This document shows positions 33,782 through 42,436 of a stretch of 64,000 nucleotides of DNA, piece after piece; within the stretch, counting starts at the first letter, position 1, and each line of letters starts with the position of its first letter. The position numbers and the translations under genes are program-made. Source of the stretch: Bdellovibrionales bacterium (GTDB taxonomy: Bacteria > Bdellovibrionota > Bdellovibrionia > Bdellovibrionales > Bdellovibrionaceae). The stretch covers positions 248,001 to 312,000 of the forward strand of contig JAFEAQ010000006.1 in the NCBI GenBank assembly GCA_018266295.1, given 5' to 3'. Below the pieces are notes generated by a model that saw nothing but the letters and a program-made list of their open reading frames with translations, was not told where the DNA came from and searched no databases.

Positions 33782-34243
33782 ATGCAAAGATCTGCAAACG
33801 TCATTTGGAAAGGCTCGGTTCAACAAGGTCAAGGCGCGATCTCCACCACAAGTGGTGCGCTTAAGCAAATTCCCTATTCCTTCACAACTCGTTTTGGCGA
33901 CACTCCGGGTACAAATCCGGAAGAGCTGATTGCCGCGGCTCACGCCAGCTGTTTTGCCATGGCAACTTCAGCGGCCCTGACGGCAAAAGGCCTTGAACCA
34001 CTTAATTTAGATGTTAAGGCAACTGTGACGATTCAAAAAGACGGTGCCTCTTGGACCGTGACGTCATCGCATCTCGAACTCCGCGGGCAAGTCAATGACG
34101 TGACTCAGGGCCAGTTTTTAGAGATCGCTGAAGATGCAAAAAGGAATTGCCCGATTTCTAAGCTGCTTAATGCAGAAATTAGTTTAGACGCGCGCCTCGA
34201 TGAGCGTGATGAGCGTCCTTGGGCTCCGCCACCAGCTCACTAA
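33782..34243 (+). CDS. OsmC-family peroxidase
   Basis: A 153-residue OsmC/Ohr-type thiol peroxidase that reduces organic hydroperoxides. The two reactive cysteines are at C57 (AAHASCFAMA) and C123 (KRNCPIS), both with typical surroundings; TNPEELIAAAHASC is diagnostic. It is the OsmC rather than the Ohr branch by its N-terminus. AAAGGAG precedes the ATG at 33782. It adds to the peroxide-defence genes found around 38-39 kb and 50-52 kb. Confidence 0.92.
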   Translation: MQRSANVIWKGSVQQGQGAISTTSGALKQIPYSFTTRFGDTPGTNPEELIAAAHASCFAMATSAALTAKGLEPLNLDVKATVTIQKDGASWTVTSSHLELRGQVNDVTQGQFLEIAEDAKRNCPISKLLNAEISLDARLDERDERPWAPPPAH

Positions 34244-34289
34244 AGGCCATGTTGCCAAGAGTGTCCTAGATTAAAAATCAAATCTCAAA

Positions 34290-34328
34290 TAAGCTAAGTT
34301 CTGGAGTTTTCAACAAGGACTTAGCTTA
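34290..34328 (+). promoter_or_regulatory. Hairpin spanning the ribosome site of the MFS gene
   Basis: TAAGCTAAGT (34290-34299) is a perfect ten-base inverted copy of ACTTAGCTTA (34319-34328), whose last base is the A of the start codon. The AAGGA ribosome site lies at the loop edge, so folding would control access. Confidence 0.45.
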
Positions 34329-35563
34329 TGTTCAATCGCCAGGAAAAGTTCCTTCTCGCTATTCTTGCTTCCATCCAATTCAGCTCCATCGTGGACTTCA
34401 TGATTATGATGCCGCTCGGCCCGCAGCTGATGCGCCTGTTTAATGTCACTCCTCATCAGTTTGGGTTGCTGGTTTCATCTTATACTTTTTGCGCCGGTAT
34501 CAGCGGTTTTGCCGCTGCCTTCTTCATGGATAAGTTCGATCGCAAAAAGAGCTTGTTGTTTTTCTTTATCGGTTTTTCGATTGGCACGATCGCCTGCGGC
34601 CTTTCACGCAATTACGAAACTCTTTTGTTGGCGCGCGGTTTGACCGGGGTCTTTGGCGGCGTGCTGAGCTCACTGGTCATGTCGATCGTGAGTGATGCGA
34701 TTTCGTACGAGCGCCGTGGCTCTGCCATGGGTGTGATCATGACGGCCTTTTCGATGGCCTCGGTGGTCGGTGTTCCCTTAAGTCTTTATTTTGCAAACCT
34801 CTGGAGCTGGCATGCGCCATTCTTGGGGCTGGGCGGTCTTTCACTGCTATTATGTACAGTGATCTTAAAAGCTGTTCCAGAAATGCGTGCTCATCTGAAG
34901 AATCAAGTGAAAGAACCCATGCACAGAACTGTCACGCGTATCTTTTACAACACCAATCAAATCCGCGCGCTTATTTTTATGGGCACCGTGATGTTTGGTC
35001 ACTTCTGCATTATCCCGTTCATGTCTCCATCTCTTGTTGCCAATGCGGGATTCACAGAAGCCCAGTTGCCGTTCGTGTATATGTGTGGCGGTGTATTTAC
35101 AATTTTCACCTCGCCTTATATCGGCAAACTGGCTGATCGCTTCGGTAAACACAACGTCTTCTTCTGGGGAGCCTTAGCGACGCTCGTCCCCTATATCTTG
35201 CTCACCCATATGGGAGTCTCGCCATTTGCATGGGTGCTCGTGGTAACGACGATGTTATTTGTTGTCTCTGGGGGACGTATGATTCCGGCATCTGCGATGG
35301 TCTCGGGCACAACGCTGCCACAAAATCGCGGGAGCTTCATGAGCATTGTCAGTTGCGTGCAACAGCTTTCATCCGCAGTGGCAAGCTACATCGCCGGCAT
35401 CATCGTGACAAAAAACGAAGCCACCGGTCACTTAGATCATTTCGAAGTGGTGGGATATATTGCGGTCGTAACAACCTTTATTGCGATCTATCTGTCTCGT
35501 CACATCAAAACCGTCGAAGGCGCCCCGGCCCCCGTCGCCAGCACGCCCGTGCTGGAACACTAA
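34328..35563 (+). CDS. Major facilitator superfamily transporter
   Basis: A 411-residue inner-membrane protein with about 12 helices. The MFS loop 2-3 motif is present as DKFDRKKSLL (about residues 71-80) with a counterpart GKLADRFGKHN in the second half. Resemblance to AraJ/YdhP-type arabinose and drug efflux permeases is by general layout, so the substrate is unknown. Its TAA stop overlaps that of the convergent gene in a shared CTAA. A start-site hairpin suggests control at translation. Confidence 0.88.
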   Translation: MFNRQEKFLLAILASIQFSSIVDFMIMMPLGPQLMRLFNVTPHQFGLLVSSYTFCAGISGFAAAFFMDKFDRKKSLLFFFIGFSIGTIACGLSRNYETLLLARGLTGVFGGVLSSLVMSIVSDAISYERRGSAMGVIMTAFSMASVVGVPLSLYFANLWSWHAPFLGLGGLSLLLCTVILKAVPEMRAHLKNQVKEPMHRTVTRIFYNTNQIRALIFMGTVMFGHFCIIPFMSPSLVANAGFTEAQLPFVYMCGGVFTIFTSPYIGKLADRFGKHNVFFWGALATLVPYILLTHMGVSPFAWVLVVTTMLFVVSGGRMIPASAMVSGTTLPQNRGSFMSIVSCVQQLSSAVASYIAGIIVTKNEATGHLDHFEVVGYIAVVTTFIAIYLSRHIKTVEGAPAPVASTPVLEH

Positions 35564-36048
35564 GAGCGGTGCTGCTGTCGAGTGAACTCTTTGGCGAGGT
35601 TCAACCACTTTTCCGGGTTGGGTCTTAAGATCAACATATTCAACACACCAATGCCGCCAAAAATATAAAACGGCGTGATGTCTTTTGTTCTAAACACCAG
35701 AATTAACCCATAGATGGCTACACTCTCTGTAAGAGCCCATGAAATCACATTCGGCACAACCATCCGCATACTGATCACTTTCTCGGTGATCATCTCCGGC
35801 GGCAGAATACGGAGGCTTCCCATGAAAACTCTCTTTGGCAAAAGATGCGACAGGAACAGCATGATCGCCGACATAAAAAGAAGTGGCTTCAGCAGAAAAA
35901 GCTGATTCCATGGCTCGATCGGCTCGCCTTGGGATTGCAGAAAGCAAATGTATCCATAAATTCCATACGTCGCGAGCAGAGCTCCCCATATGATCCATTG
36001 AACTAAAAGAGGATTTTGTGGCGGCGGTGCTTGTGTTGATCTTTGCAT
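35560..36048 (-). CDS. Small membrane protein, unknown function
   Basis: A 162-residue protein with about four predicted membrane helices (residues about 18-35, 47-65, 98-117 and 122-138). The C-terminal soluble tail (NPEKWLNLAKEF) is short and basic. No family is recognised. It is convergent with the MFS gene and shares four bases of stop-codon sequence with it. The DUF1269-type gene lies just upstream on the same strand, 42 bases away, so they may be co-transcribed. Confidence 0.65.
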   Translation of the reverse strand: MQRSTQAPPPQNPLLVQWIIWGALLATYGIYGYICFLQSQGEPIEPWNQLFLLKPLLFMSAIMLFLSHLLPKRVFMGSLRILPPEMITEKVISMRMVVPNVISWALTESVAIYGLILVFRTKDITPFYIFGGIGVLNMLILRPNPEKWLNLAKEFTRQQHRS

Positions 36049-36090
36049 GCCCCATTCTTGGCCGATTCGTTGTCATGAGGCAAGCCTATT

Positions 36091-36606
36091 CTAGAGATTC
36101 ATCTCTGGATGCTGCCGTGATTCTTCATTATTAAAGTACTCGGTCAATTGTTTCTCTTGTTCGAGCGACAAAGACGTGTACAAAATCCGACCACCATGCT
36201 GAGCAACTTCTGGGACCACTCGATCCACAGTGGCATCCCGAACATATAAAAACAAAACCGAATTCCCCGCCTGAACTTCTGACGAAAGATCCTTCATGAA
36301 ATGATCGTTGAGCCCGATATCCGTCAAAATTCCGCCAATGGAGCCGGCGATGACCCCGGCGACCGCGCCAATTCCTGGAACCATAAAGAAGAGTCCTACC
36401 AAAGCGCCAAGAAAAATTCCATTCGCTGCCCCGATGAGCGGAAGGTTGAACGCCTGTTCAAGTTTGACTTTGCCATTCTCTTTTTTCACCGCCACACAGG
36501 CATCTAAGAGATCCATCAATCCCATGGCCTGCAAGCGATTGACCGTCTTATAGACTTCATCGGCGATTTCTTTGTTCGGATAGACAATAGCGATGATCGT
36601 GGACAT
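36091..36606 (-). CDS. DUF1269-type membrane protein
   Basis: A 171-residue protein. Two cytosolic alpha/beta halves flank a central glycine-zipper hairpin membrane segment (about residues 58-95, FLGALVGLFF, GIGAVAGVIAGSIGGIL). This matches the DUF1269 family, found widely in stress-related settings, with unknown molecular function. VLFLYVRDATVDRVVPEV is typical of its C-terminal half. Confidence 0.75.
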   Translation of the reverse strand: MSTIIAIVYPNKEIADEVYKTVNRLQAMGLMDLLDACVAVKKENGKVKLEQAFNLPLIGAANGIFLGALVGLFFMVPGIGAVAGVIAGSIGGILTDIGLNDHFMKDLSSEVQAGNSVLFLYVRDATVDRVVPEVAQHGGRILYTSLSLEQEKQLTEYFNNEESRQHPEMNL

Positions 36607-36757
36607 CTCACACCACCTTTCAGACTAATAATGACAAACCACCTTTACCGAGCCTTGAATATTTTCCTCTTTAAAGGAAACACAAAACGCACATCTGCGA
36701 TTTCCGGAGCATAGCCTGAATGAGGTGCAGTTCAACACACAAGCACAGGAGGTTTTT

Positions 36758-37447
36758 ATGATGGCACGTCTCTTATCATCTGCGTTTCTGTCTGTTTTAT
36801 TGTTGGTGGGCACAAACTCCTTCGCCAGTAACCCAGAGCTTGACGACTTGATGACACCTGATGAGTTAGCCGCTGAGATCGGTATTACTGAGCCTACAGA
36901 CCTGAGCCCCCAAGTGGAGCCTTTTAGTCCCGCGCAGATTCTTGACACTTATGGTGTCGATGTCTACTCAGAGTTTCCAGTCGTGATCGTGGTGAGCAAA
37001 GGCTCACAAACAGCAACGGTTTACCATAACGGGAGCCAGGTGAATAGTTTCCTGGTTTCAACAGGACGTGAGAAGTATGAACGTGCCAAATCCGGCCGAT
37101 GGTATACAACAACCACTCCGACCGGTTGGTTCGCGCCACAAAGCTATGTTCGAAGACACTGGTCCGGAACTTGGGATGCGCTCATGGAGTACGCGATCTT
37201 CTTTAACGGTGGTGTCGCACTCCATGCAACAACTCCGGATCACTACAAGGACTTAGGGCATAGAGCCTCCGGCGGTTGCGTGCGAATGACAAAAACGAAC
37301 GCCATCTGGTTCTGGGATCTTTCGCTCAGCGAGAAAACCGCGAACGTCCCTTACTTCACACGCGGTGGTCAGATCCTCAGAAACAGTGATGGCAGTATCA
37401 AGCGACATAACGCTTCAGGCACACTGGTCATTGTGACTTCGTACTAA
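36758..37447 (+). CDS. Secreted L,D-transpeptidase (YkuD domain)
   Basis: A 229-residue exported enzyme with a signal peptide (about residues 1-24, ending SFA). The YkuD catalytic motif is present: H around residue 155 (GVALHATTPDH) and HRASGGCVRM with nucleophile C174. Such enzymes make or edit 3-3 crosslinks and lipoprotein links in peptidoglycan. In a predator they may act on its own or the prey wall, which is inference. AGGAGG at 36747-36752 sets the ATG at 36758. A second enzyme of this fold lies at 44129. A strong bidirectional terminator follows. Confidence 0.9.
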   Translation: MMARLLSSAFLSVLLLVGTNSFASNPELDDLMTPDELAAEIGITEPTDLSPQVEPFSPAQILDTYGVDVYSEFPVVIVVSKGSQTATVYHNGSQVNSFLVSTGREKYERAKSGRWYTTTTPTGWFAPQSYVRRHWSGTWDALMEYAIFFNGGVALHATTPDHYKDLGHRASGGCVRMTKTNAIWFWDLSLSEKTANVPYFTRGGQILRNSDGSIKRHNASGTLVIVTSY

Positions 37448-37460
37448 TTTTAAGCGACTC

Positions 37461-37494
37461 AAAAGAGAAGTTCAGAAATGAACTTCTCTTTTTA
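37461..37494. terminator. Bidirectional terminator between the transpeptidase and ZIP genes
   Basis: A perfect 14-bp stem AAAAGAGAAGTTCA/TGAACTTCTCTTTT with a GAAA-type loop has A-runs and T-runs on both sides. It serves both convergent genes and touches the ZIP stop codon. Confidence 0.92.
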
Positions 37495-38256
37495 TCTGAA
37501 GCTGACAAGGCTCATTGAAGCCATCAGCAAGAATCCGAGAGCGAAAGTTTTTTTCATAAGCACACGTTCAGGATGTCCCTCCGTTTGCGCCCAAAGCTCT
37601 TTCGCTGAAACATATAGCATCGCGCCACCGGCAAAGGCCAGCATGTAAGGCAGTGCCTGCATCGTAAACGAAGTCACAAGCCCGCCGACAAAGCCACCGA
37701 AGAACTCCATCATGCCCGTCAAGACCGCACCAAGGAAGGCTTTACGTGAACTCATGCCCAAGCTTTGAAACGCCAGCGCTGTCATCAAGCCTTCAGGAAT
37801 ATTTTGCAGCGAGATCGCTCCGAGGATCGTCATCCCTGCCGAAATGTTTTCGACATTGAGGCTCGCACCAGATGCGAGACCTTCAGGAAAGTTGTGAATC
37901 ATCATCGCAGTGACAAACAACCAGGATCTGACAACGACTTGAGAATCTGAGGCCTCGGGGCTCATTTGCATGCGAGCAATCCGGCCTCCCAGTTGTTGAA
38001 TAAAGACCACCCCGCCGACAAGGGCCAGCGAAACTCCAATCACATTACTTAGAGTCGCCCACGACACACTCGTATAGGCAGGAAGGATCAAAGAGAACGC
38101 AGAAGCCGAAAGCATCATTCCGAGAGTGAAATCGAGGCTCACGAACTTCCACGGATTTTTAGTCCCCTGTTTTTGAAATAAGCTGGGAAGGGCTCCGGTA
38201 CAAGTGGATAAACAGGAGATCAAACCACCGAGAGTACCTAACAATAATGAGTTCAT
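37492..38256 (-). CDS. ZIP-family metal transporter
   Basis: A 254-residue inner-membrane protein with about eight helices. The metal-path motifs are IHNFPEGLASG and ISLQNIPEGLMTALAF (His-Pro-Glu-Gly of helices IV and V). ZIP proteins import zinc, iron or manganese; the helix IV sequence does not decide between them. The ATG at 38256 is preferred as six Gs lie eight bases upstream; the frame runs on to 38298. It lies directly downstream of dps on the same strand but 76 bases away. Confidence 0.88.
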   Translation of the reverse strand: MNSLLLGTLGGLISCLSTCTGALPSLFQKQGTKNPWKFVSLDFTLGMMLSASAFSLILPAYTSVSWATLSNVIGVSLALVGGVVFIQQLGGRIARMQMSPEASDSQVVVRSWLFVTAMMIHNFPEGLASGASLNVENISAGMTILGAISLQNIPEGLMTALAFQSLGMSSRKAFLGAVLTGMMEFFGGFVGGLVTSFTMQALPYMLAFAGGAMLYVSAKELWAQTEGHPERVLMKKTFALGFLLMASMSLVSFR

Positions 38257-38332
38257 TTGAGCCCCCCAGCTTGGAAAATTGATAATGGTAATGGACAATG
38301 GGGAAATCTATTATCTATTGTCCATTCTCTGT

Positions 38333-38776
38333 TTAACCGCGATGAGAGCTGATCATCCACGCTGCTTTTTGGTGGAAGTTGATCAGGCCGTCGTAAATAG
38401 CCACAGTTGTATTATCGTCCACTTCCTCTGCTTGCGCACGGAATTGAGTGAGTCTTTTCACTATGTTTTCATGATCGGCCGTCAGCATATCAATCATGCG
38501 GCTCGCGCTGAGACGATCGTCCGGCGCTTCTTCGACTTTTGATAATTTAATGAATTCGCGATAACTTCCAGGCGCTCTTTCGCCCAGAGCGCGGATGCGT
38601 TCTGCGACTTCATCCACTTGAGTTGCTAGGAATGTGTAGTGTTGCTCAAACAACATATGGAGCGAATAGAACAAAGGTCCTTGAACGTTCCAATGGAAAT
38701 TTTGAGTTTTTAGCATCAATAGATACTCTTCCGCGAGTGTCTGTGACAATGCTGGGATGATAGTAGTGTTTTTCAT
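38333..38776 (-). CDS. dps: DNA-binding ferritin-like protein Dps
   Basis: A 147-residue protein forming 12-subunit shells that store iron and consume H2O2. The inter-subunit ferroxidase ligands H28 (NFHWNV), H40, D55 and E59 (QVDEVAERI) match the Dps spacing. There is no long basic N-terminal tail, so DNA binding may be weak. AGGAGG precedes the ATG. The upstream gap contains a promoter and OxyR-type half-sites (38800-38864), and oxyR is the gene just upstream. Confidence 0.95.
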   Translation of the reverse strand: MKNTTIIPALSQTLAEEYLLMLKTQNFHWNVQGPLFYSLHMLFEQHYTFLATQVDEVAERIRALGERAPGSYREFIKLSKVEEAPDDRLSASRMIDMLTADHENIVKRLTQFRAQAEEVDDNTTVAIYDGLINFHQKAAWMISSHRG

Positions 38777-38799
38777 AAGTGCCTCCTGTTTATAGACTT

Positions 38800-38828
38800 A
38801 GTATCGTCCTCAGGGGCTATAGACTCAA
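38800..38828 (-). promoter_or_regulatory. dps: Predicted dps promoter
   Basis: On the minus strand, TTGAGT (38828-38823) and GATACT (38805-38800) are separated by 17 bases. The start site would lie near 38793, 17 bases before the dps ATG. Confidence 0.6.
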
Positions 38829-38864
38829 TAACTATTGATCTATGCAGTTATAGATTTTAACTAT
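38828..38864 (-). promoter_or_regulatory. OxyR-type operator upstream of dps
   Basis: ATAGATTTTAACTAT (38850-38864) fits the OxyR element ATAG-N7-CTAT including the inner T and A. A second, degenerate element (38828-38843) lies six bases away. The four half-sites fall about every 10-12 bases and end next to the -35 box, the position of a class I activator. The site overlaps the oxyR stop codon. Confidence 0.65.
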
Positions 38865-39802
38865 AAAGGAATGTTGAGTTTACGAAGCTTGAAGGAGCCC
38901 AGTACTTTCAACTCTTTAGGCAGATTCTCAAGAATTGTCGCAGAGAGAGACTCAAGGAGCTTCGATCTCAAAAAGTGCGGTGAATAGACCAGACTGACCT
39001 CGCGGCTCGGAGCGGGGCTTGCGAATGGCTTTAAAAATTTCGAATTCTTAATTCTGAGGGTCGCTAAAGTTGGAAGGAGCGTATAGCCCTCCCCGCTTTC
39101 AACGAACTCTTTCAGAGTTTCCAAGCTGCCACTTTCAAATTGGATATGGCGCTCGCCGGTTTTCTTTTGGCGGCTTTGGCAAAGCGAAAGACTTTGCTCA
39201 CGAAAACAGTGGCCTTCTTTCATCAGGTAAATGTCGTTCACCGACAAATCCTTGGCATCCACCGTCTTTTGCTTCGCGAGCGCATGGCCCTCAGAAACGT
39301 AGAGCATGAAAGGCTCCAGGAACAGGCTTTTGCGGACGAGAGTCACGTCCTCAAGCGGAGTCACCGCAATTCCCAAGTCCATTTCGCGGGAATGAATCTT
39401 AGCCACGATCTGTTCCGTCTGCAGTTCTTCGATGTGGATCGTGAGCTGCGGGTGCTGATCAGCGAACTTTTTAAGAAACAGAGGTAAAAGATACGGCGCC
39501 AGAGTCGGAATCACGCCAATAGTGACACTCCCCTGGAGGTCGCCGCGGGTTTCTTCAATGAGATCGTTGATCTTTTGACTTTCTTTTAGCGTCACCAATG
39601 CTTGGGCTATGATCTTTTCACCCAAAAGTGTCGTTGTGACCGGCTGATTCTGACGATCAAAGATCTGCACCCCGAGCTCCGCTTCGAGCTTTTGGATCTG
39701 CTGACTGAGGGTCGGCTGAGTCACGTGGCAGGCGTCGGCCGCCTTTAGAAAGCTGCGATGTTGAGCAACGGCCACGATGTAGTTTAGCTGAGTCAGAGTC
39801 AT
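38861..39802 (-). CDS. oxyR: Hydrogen peroxide-sensing LysR-family regulator OxyR
   Basis: A 313-residue regulator. The N-terminal winged helix-turn-helix has the LysR pattern (SFLKAADACHVTQPTLSQQIQKLE). The redox pair C199 (KEGHCFREQ) and C208 (LSLCQSRQ) sits at the same numbers as in E. coli OxyR. The ATG at 39802 gives exactly the family length; 22 more in-frame codons upstream are not needed. It lies upstream of dps in the same direction and is divergent from prpD. Confidence 0.95.
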   Translation of the reverse strand: MTLTQLNYIVAVAQHRSFLKAADACHVTQPTLSQQIQKLEAELGVQIFDRQNQPVTTTLLGEKIIAQALVTLKESQKINDLIEETRGDLQGSVTIGVIPTLAPYLLPLFLKKFADQHPQLTIHIEELQTEQIVAKIHSREMDLGIAVTPLEDVTLVRKSLFLEPFMLYVSEGHALAKQKTVDAKDLSVNDIYLMKEGHCFREQSLSLCQSRQKKTGERHIQFESGSLETLKEFVESGEGYTLLPTLATLRIKNSKFLKPFASPAPSREVSLVYSPHFLRSKLLESLSATILENLPKELKVLGSFKLRKLNIPL

Positions 39803-39879
39803 GGGAACTATGTTAGGGTAACGCCTCGCAAAATCAAGCCAAAACCGCCGCTGATTCGGAGCTCCCAAGGAGCCTGGCC

Positions 39880-39908
39880 TTGACGCATTTTCCCTCTCAA
39901 GATAGCTT
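39880..39908 (+). promoter_or_regulatory. Predicted prpD promoter
   Basis: TTGACG (39880-39885), a 17-base spacer and TAGCTT (39903-39908). The same -10 hexamer and spacing occur before the citrate synthase gene at 47039. Confidence 0.5.
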
Positions 39909-39942
39909 GAGCTGTTTTTACAACCAATAAGGAAAAATGCTC

Positions 39943-41451
39943 ATGAAAAAGTATCCTGTTCGTGTTTATCCATCTAAAGAAAAATTAGATCGTAAAGATC
40001 AACTCGCTTGGAAAATGGCGGAGATCGCTTCTGACAACGCCGGCATCAAGGCGGACGTTTTGGATATGGTAATCAACCGTATCATCGACAATGCCTCTGT
40101 AGCGATTGCAGCAGCAAATCGTCGTCCCGTAGCTTCTGCTCGTGCGATGGCCATTGCCCATCCTCGTGCTAACGGCGCCACTGTATTCGGTATGCCGAAC
40201 GATCAAAAATTTGACTGTGAATGGGCTGCATGGGCCAACGGAACTGCGGTTCGTGAGCTCGACTACCATGATACTTTCTTGGCGGCTGATTACTCTCACC
40301 CTGGCGATAACATTCCACCAATCTTGGCCGTTGCTCAGCAGATGAACAAAGGTGGTAAAGACCTTCTCCGTGGCTTGGTCACTGGTTACGAAATCCACGT
40401 AGACCTTGTGAAAGCGATCTGCTTGCACGAGTTCAAAAAAGACCATATCGCTCACTTGTGCCCTGCTCAAGCCGCGGGTATCGGTACTTTGCTTGGCCTT
40501 TCTACTGAAATGATCTATCAAGCAATTCAACAAGCGGTGCACGTGTCTTTCACGACTCGCCAATCTCGTAAAGGTGAAATCTCTTCTTGGAAAGCTTACG
40601 CTCCGGCACACGCTGGTAAATTGGCCGTTGAAGCTGTCGACCGCATCATGCGCGGTGAAGGCGCTCCATCACCAATCTACGAAGGTGAAGATTCAGTGAT
40701 TGCTTACATGCTTTCAGGTAAAAACGGTAAGTACGAAGTTCCACTCCCAGAAGTGGGCGAAGACAAACGTGCCATTCTTGAAACTTACACGAAAGAGCAC
40801 TCTGCTGAGTACCAATCTCAAGCATTGATCGACTTGGCAGCTCGTATGAAAACGAAGATCACAAACTTCGACGATATCGAAAAAGTTGTGATCCATACTT
40901 CTCACCACACGCACTATGTGATCGGTACTGGCGCGAATGATCCACAAAAAATGGATCCAAATGCATCTCGCGAGACCCTTGATCACTCGATCATGTACAT
41001 CTTCGCAGTGGCTTTGCAGGATGGAACTTGGCACCACGTTAAGTCTTACGAGCCTTCACGCGCTCAACGTAAAGACACTGTGGCTTTGTGGCACAAAATT
41101 TCGACTGTTGAAGATGCGAAATGGACTGAGGCTTACCACAATCCAGATCCAGACAAAAAACGCTTCGGTGGCCGCGTAGAGATCTTCTTCAAAAACGGCA
41201 CAACACTCGTTGACGAATTGGGCGTAGCAAATGCTCACCCTGCTGGCGCAAAACCATTCAAACGCGCGGACTACGTTCGTAAGTTTGATATGTTGACTGA
41301 AGAAATCATCACGAAAGACGAACGCAACCGTTTCATCTCGTTGGTTGAAAACTTGGCGGATTTGACTCCGGCTCAAGTTCAACAGATCAACGTGCAAATT
41401 CCGCTCGATCGTCTTGTGAATAATAAACGTGATACAAAAGGGATCTTCTAA
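39943..41451 (+). CDS. prpD: 2-methylcitrate dehydratase (MmgE/PrpD family)
   Basis: A 502-residue cytosolic enzyme that dehydrates 2-methylcitrate to 2-methyl-cis-aconitate in propionate breakdown. It has the family regions ATVFGMPNDQKFDCEWAAWANG, ELDYHDTFLA with the SHPGDNIPP loop, and the C-terminal VPDP-like Asn-Pro-Asp-Pro-Asp-Lys-Lys-Arg-Phe-Gly-Gly segment. The ATG at 39943 has AAGGA nine bases upstream; 39937 is also possible. Its stop overlaps the prpB start (TAATG). Confidence 0.93.
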   Translation: MKKYPVRVYPSKEKLDRKDQLAWKMAEIASDNAGIKADVLDMVINRIIDNASVAIAAANRRPVASARAMAIAHPRANGATVFGMPNDQKFDCEWAAWANGTAVRELDYHDTFLAADYSHPGDNIPPILAVAQQMNKGGKDLLRGLVTGYEIHVDLVKAICLHEFKKDHIAHLCPAQAAGIGTLLGLSTEMIYQAIQQAVHVSFTTRQSRKGEISSWKAYAPAHAGKLAVEAVDRIMRGEGAPSPIYEGEDSVIAYMLSGKNGKYEVPLPEVGEDKRAILETYTKEHSAEYQSQALIDLAARMKTKITNFDDIEKVVIHTSHHTHYVIGTGANDPQKMDPNASRETLDHSIMYIFAVALQDGTWHHVKSYEPSRAQRKDTVALWHKISTVEDAKWTEAYHNPDPDKKRFGGRVEIFFKNGTTLVDELGVANAHPAGAKPFKRADYVRKFDMLTEEIITKDERNRFISLVENLADLTPAQVQQINVQIPLDRLVNNKRDTKGIF

Positions 41452-42353
41452 TGCTGTTTCCAGAAATTACACCTGCACAAAAACGTAAGAACCTCCGCGA
41501 TGCTCTGAAATCCGGAAAACTCCTTCAGTTTCCTGGCTCGTGGTCACCACTGGTGAGCATGGCCATTGAGAAAGAAGGCTTTGACGGCGTGTACATTTCT
41601 GGATCCGTGCTTTCGAATGACCTGGGCTATCCAGACATCGGTTTGACGTCACTGACTGAGGTAGCTCAGCGTGGACGTCAAATCGCTCGCACGACCAAAC
41701 TGCCAACCATCATCGACATCGACACCGGCTTCGGCGAGCCTATGAGCGCCACCCGCACGGTTCAAGAAATGATCGAGATGGGTTTGGCGGGTTGTCACAT
41801 TGAAGATCAAATCAATCCAAAGCGCTGTGGTCATCTTGATGGCAAAGGCCTTGTGGGTGCTGACGATATGATCCGCAAAGTCGCAGCAGCGGCGCGCGGA
41901 AAAAAATTAGACGAGAACTTCCTCTTGATCGCGCGTACGGATGCCCGTGCCGTTGAGGGTTTGGATAAAGCCATCGACCGCGCCAAGGCTTACATTGACG
42001 CCGGTGCAGACTGTATTTTTACGGAGGCACTTGAAAACGAGAAGGAGTTCGAAACCTTCCGTAAAGCCGTCAACGTTCCACTTCTGGCGAACATGACTGA
42101 ATTCGGCAAAGGTCGTTTGTACACGTATCAAGAACTTGCAAACATTGGTTACAACATCGTGATCTATCCGGTAACGACATTCCGTCTGGCAATGGGCGCA
42201 ACCGTGAGTGGTCTCCATGAAATCAAAGCTAAGGGCACTCAAGAAGGCCTCTTAGACAAAATGCAACATCGCAAAGACTTGTACACTCTTACTCGTTATG
42301 ACGAATACAATTCTTTTGATTCCAATATCTTCAATTTCACCGTTAAGAAGTAA
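41451..42353 (+). CDS. prpB: 2-methylisocitrate lyase
   Basis: A 300-residue TIM-barrel enzyme that cleaves 2-methylisocitrate to pyruvate and succinate. The superfamily motif KRCGHLDGKG carries the catalytic cysteine. Other marks are IDIDTGFGEP (Mg2+ binding) and ARTDARAVEGLDKAIDRAKAY. It overlaps prpD by one base, so the two enzymes are made together. A CTCCGGA/TCCGGAG hairpin (42360-42378) follows, with no clear T-run. Confidence 0.94.
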   Translation: MLFPEITPAQKRKNLRDALKSGKLLQFPGSWSPLVSMAIEKEGFDGVYISGSVLSNDLGYPDIGLTSLTEVAQRGRQIARTTKLPTIIDIDTGFGEPMSATRTVQEMIEMGLAGCHIEDQINPKRCGHLDGKGLVGADDMIRKVAAAARGKKLDENFLLIARTDARAVEGLDKAIDRAKAYIDAGADCIFTEALENEKEFETFRKAVNVPLLANMTEFGKGRLYTYQELANIGYNIVIYPVTTFRLAMGATVSGLHEIKAKGTQEGLLDKMQHRKDLYTLTRYDEYNSFDSNIFNFTVKK

Positions 42354-42436
42354 CGAACGCTCCGGAGCCCTTCCGGAGTATTGACTTTCGAAAAACCGTC
42401 AACCAAGCTGAAGTCCTTCACTTCCATGGAGGATGC

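Noticed and set aside
42360-42378. Hairpin after prpB considered as terminator
   Set aside because: The stem is good but no T-run follows; it may still limit read-through but is not a standard terminator.
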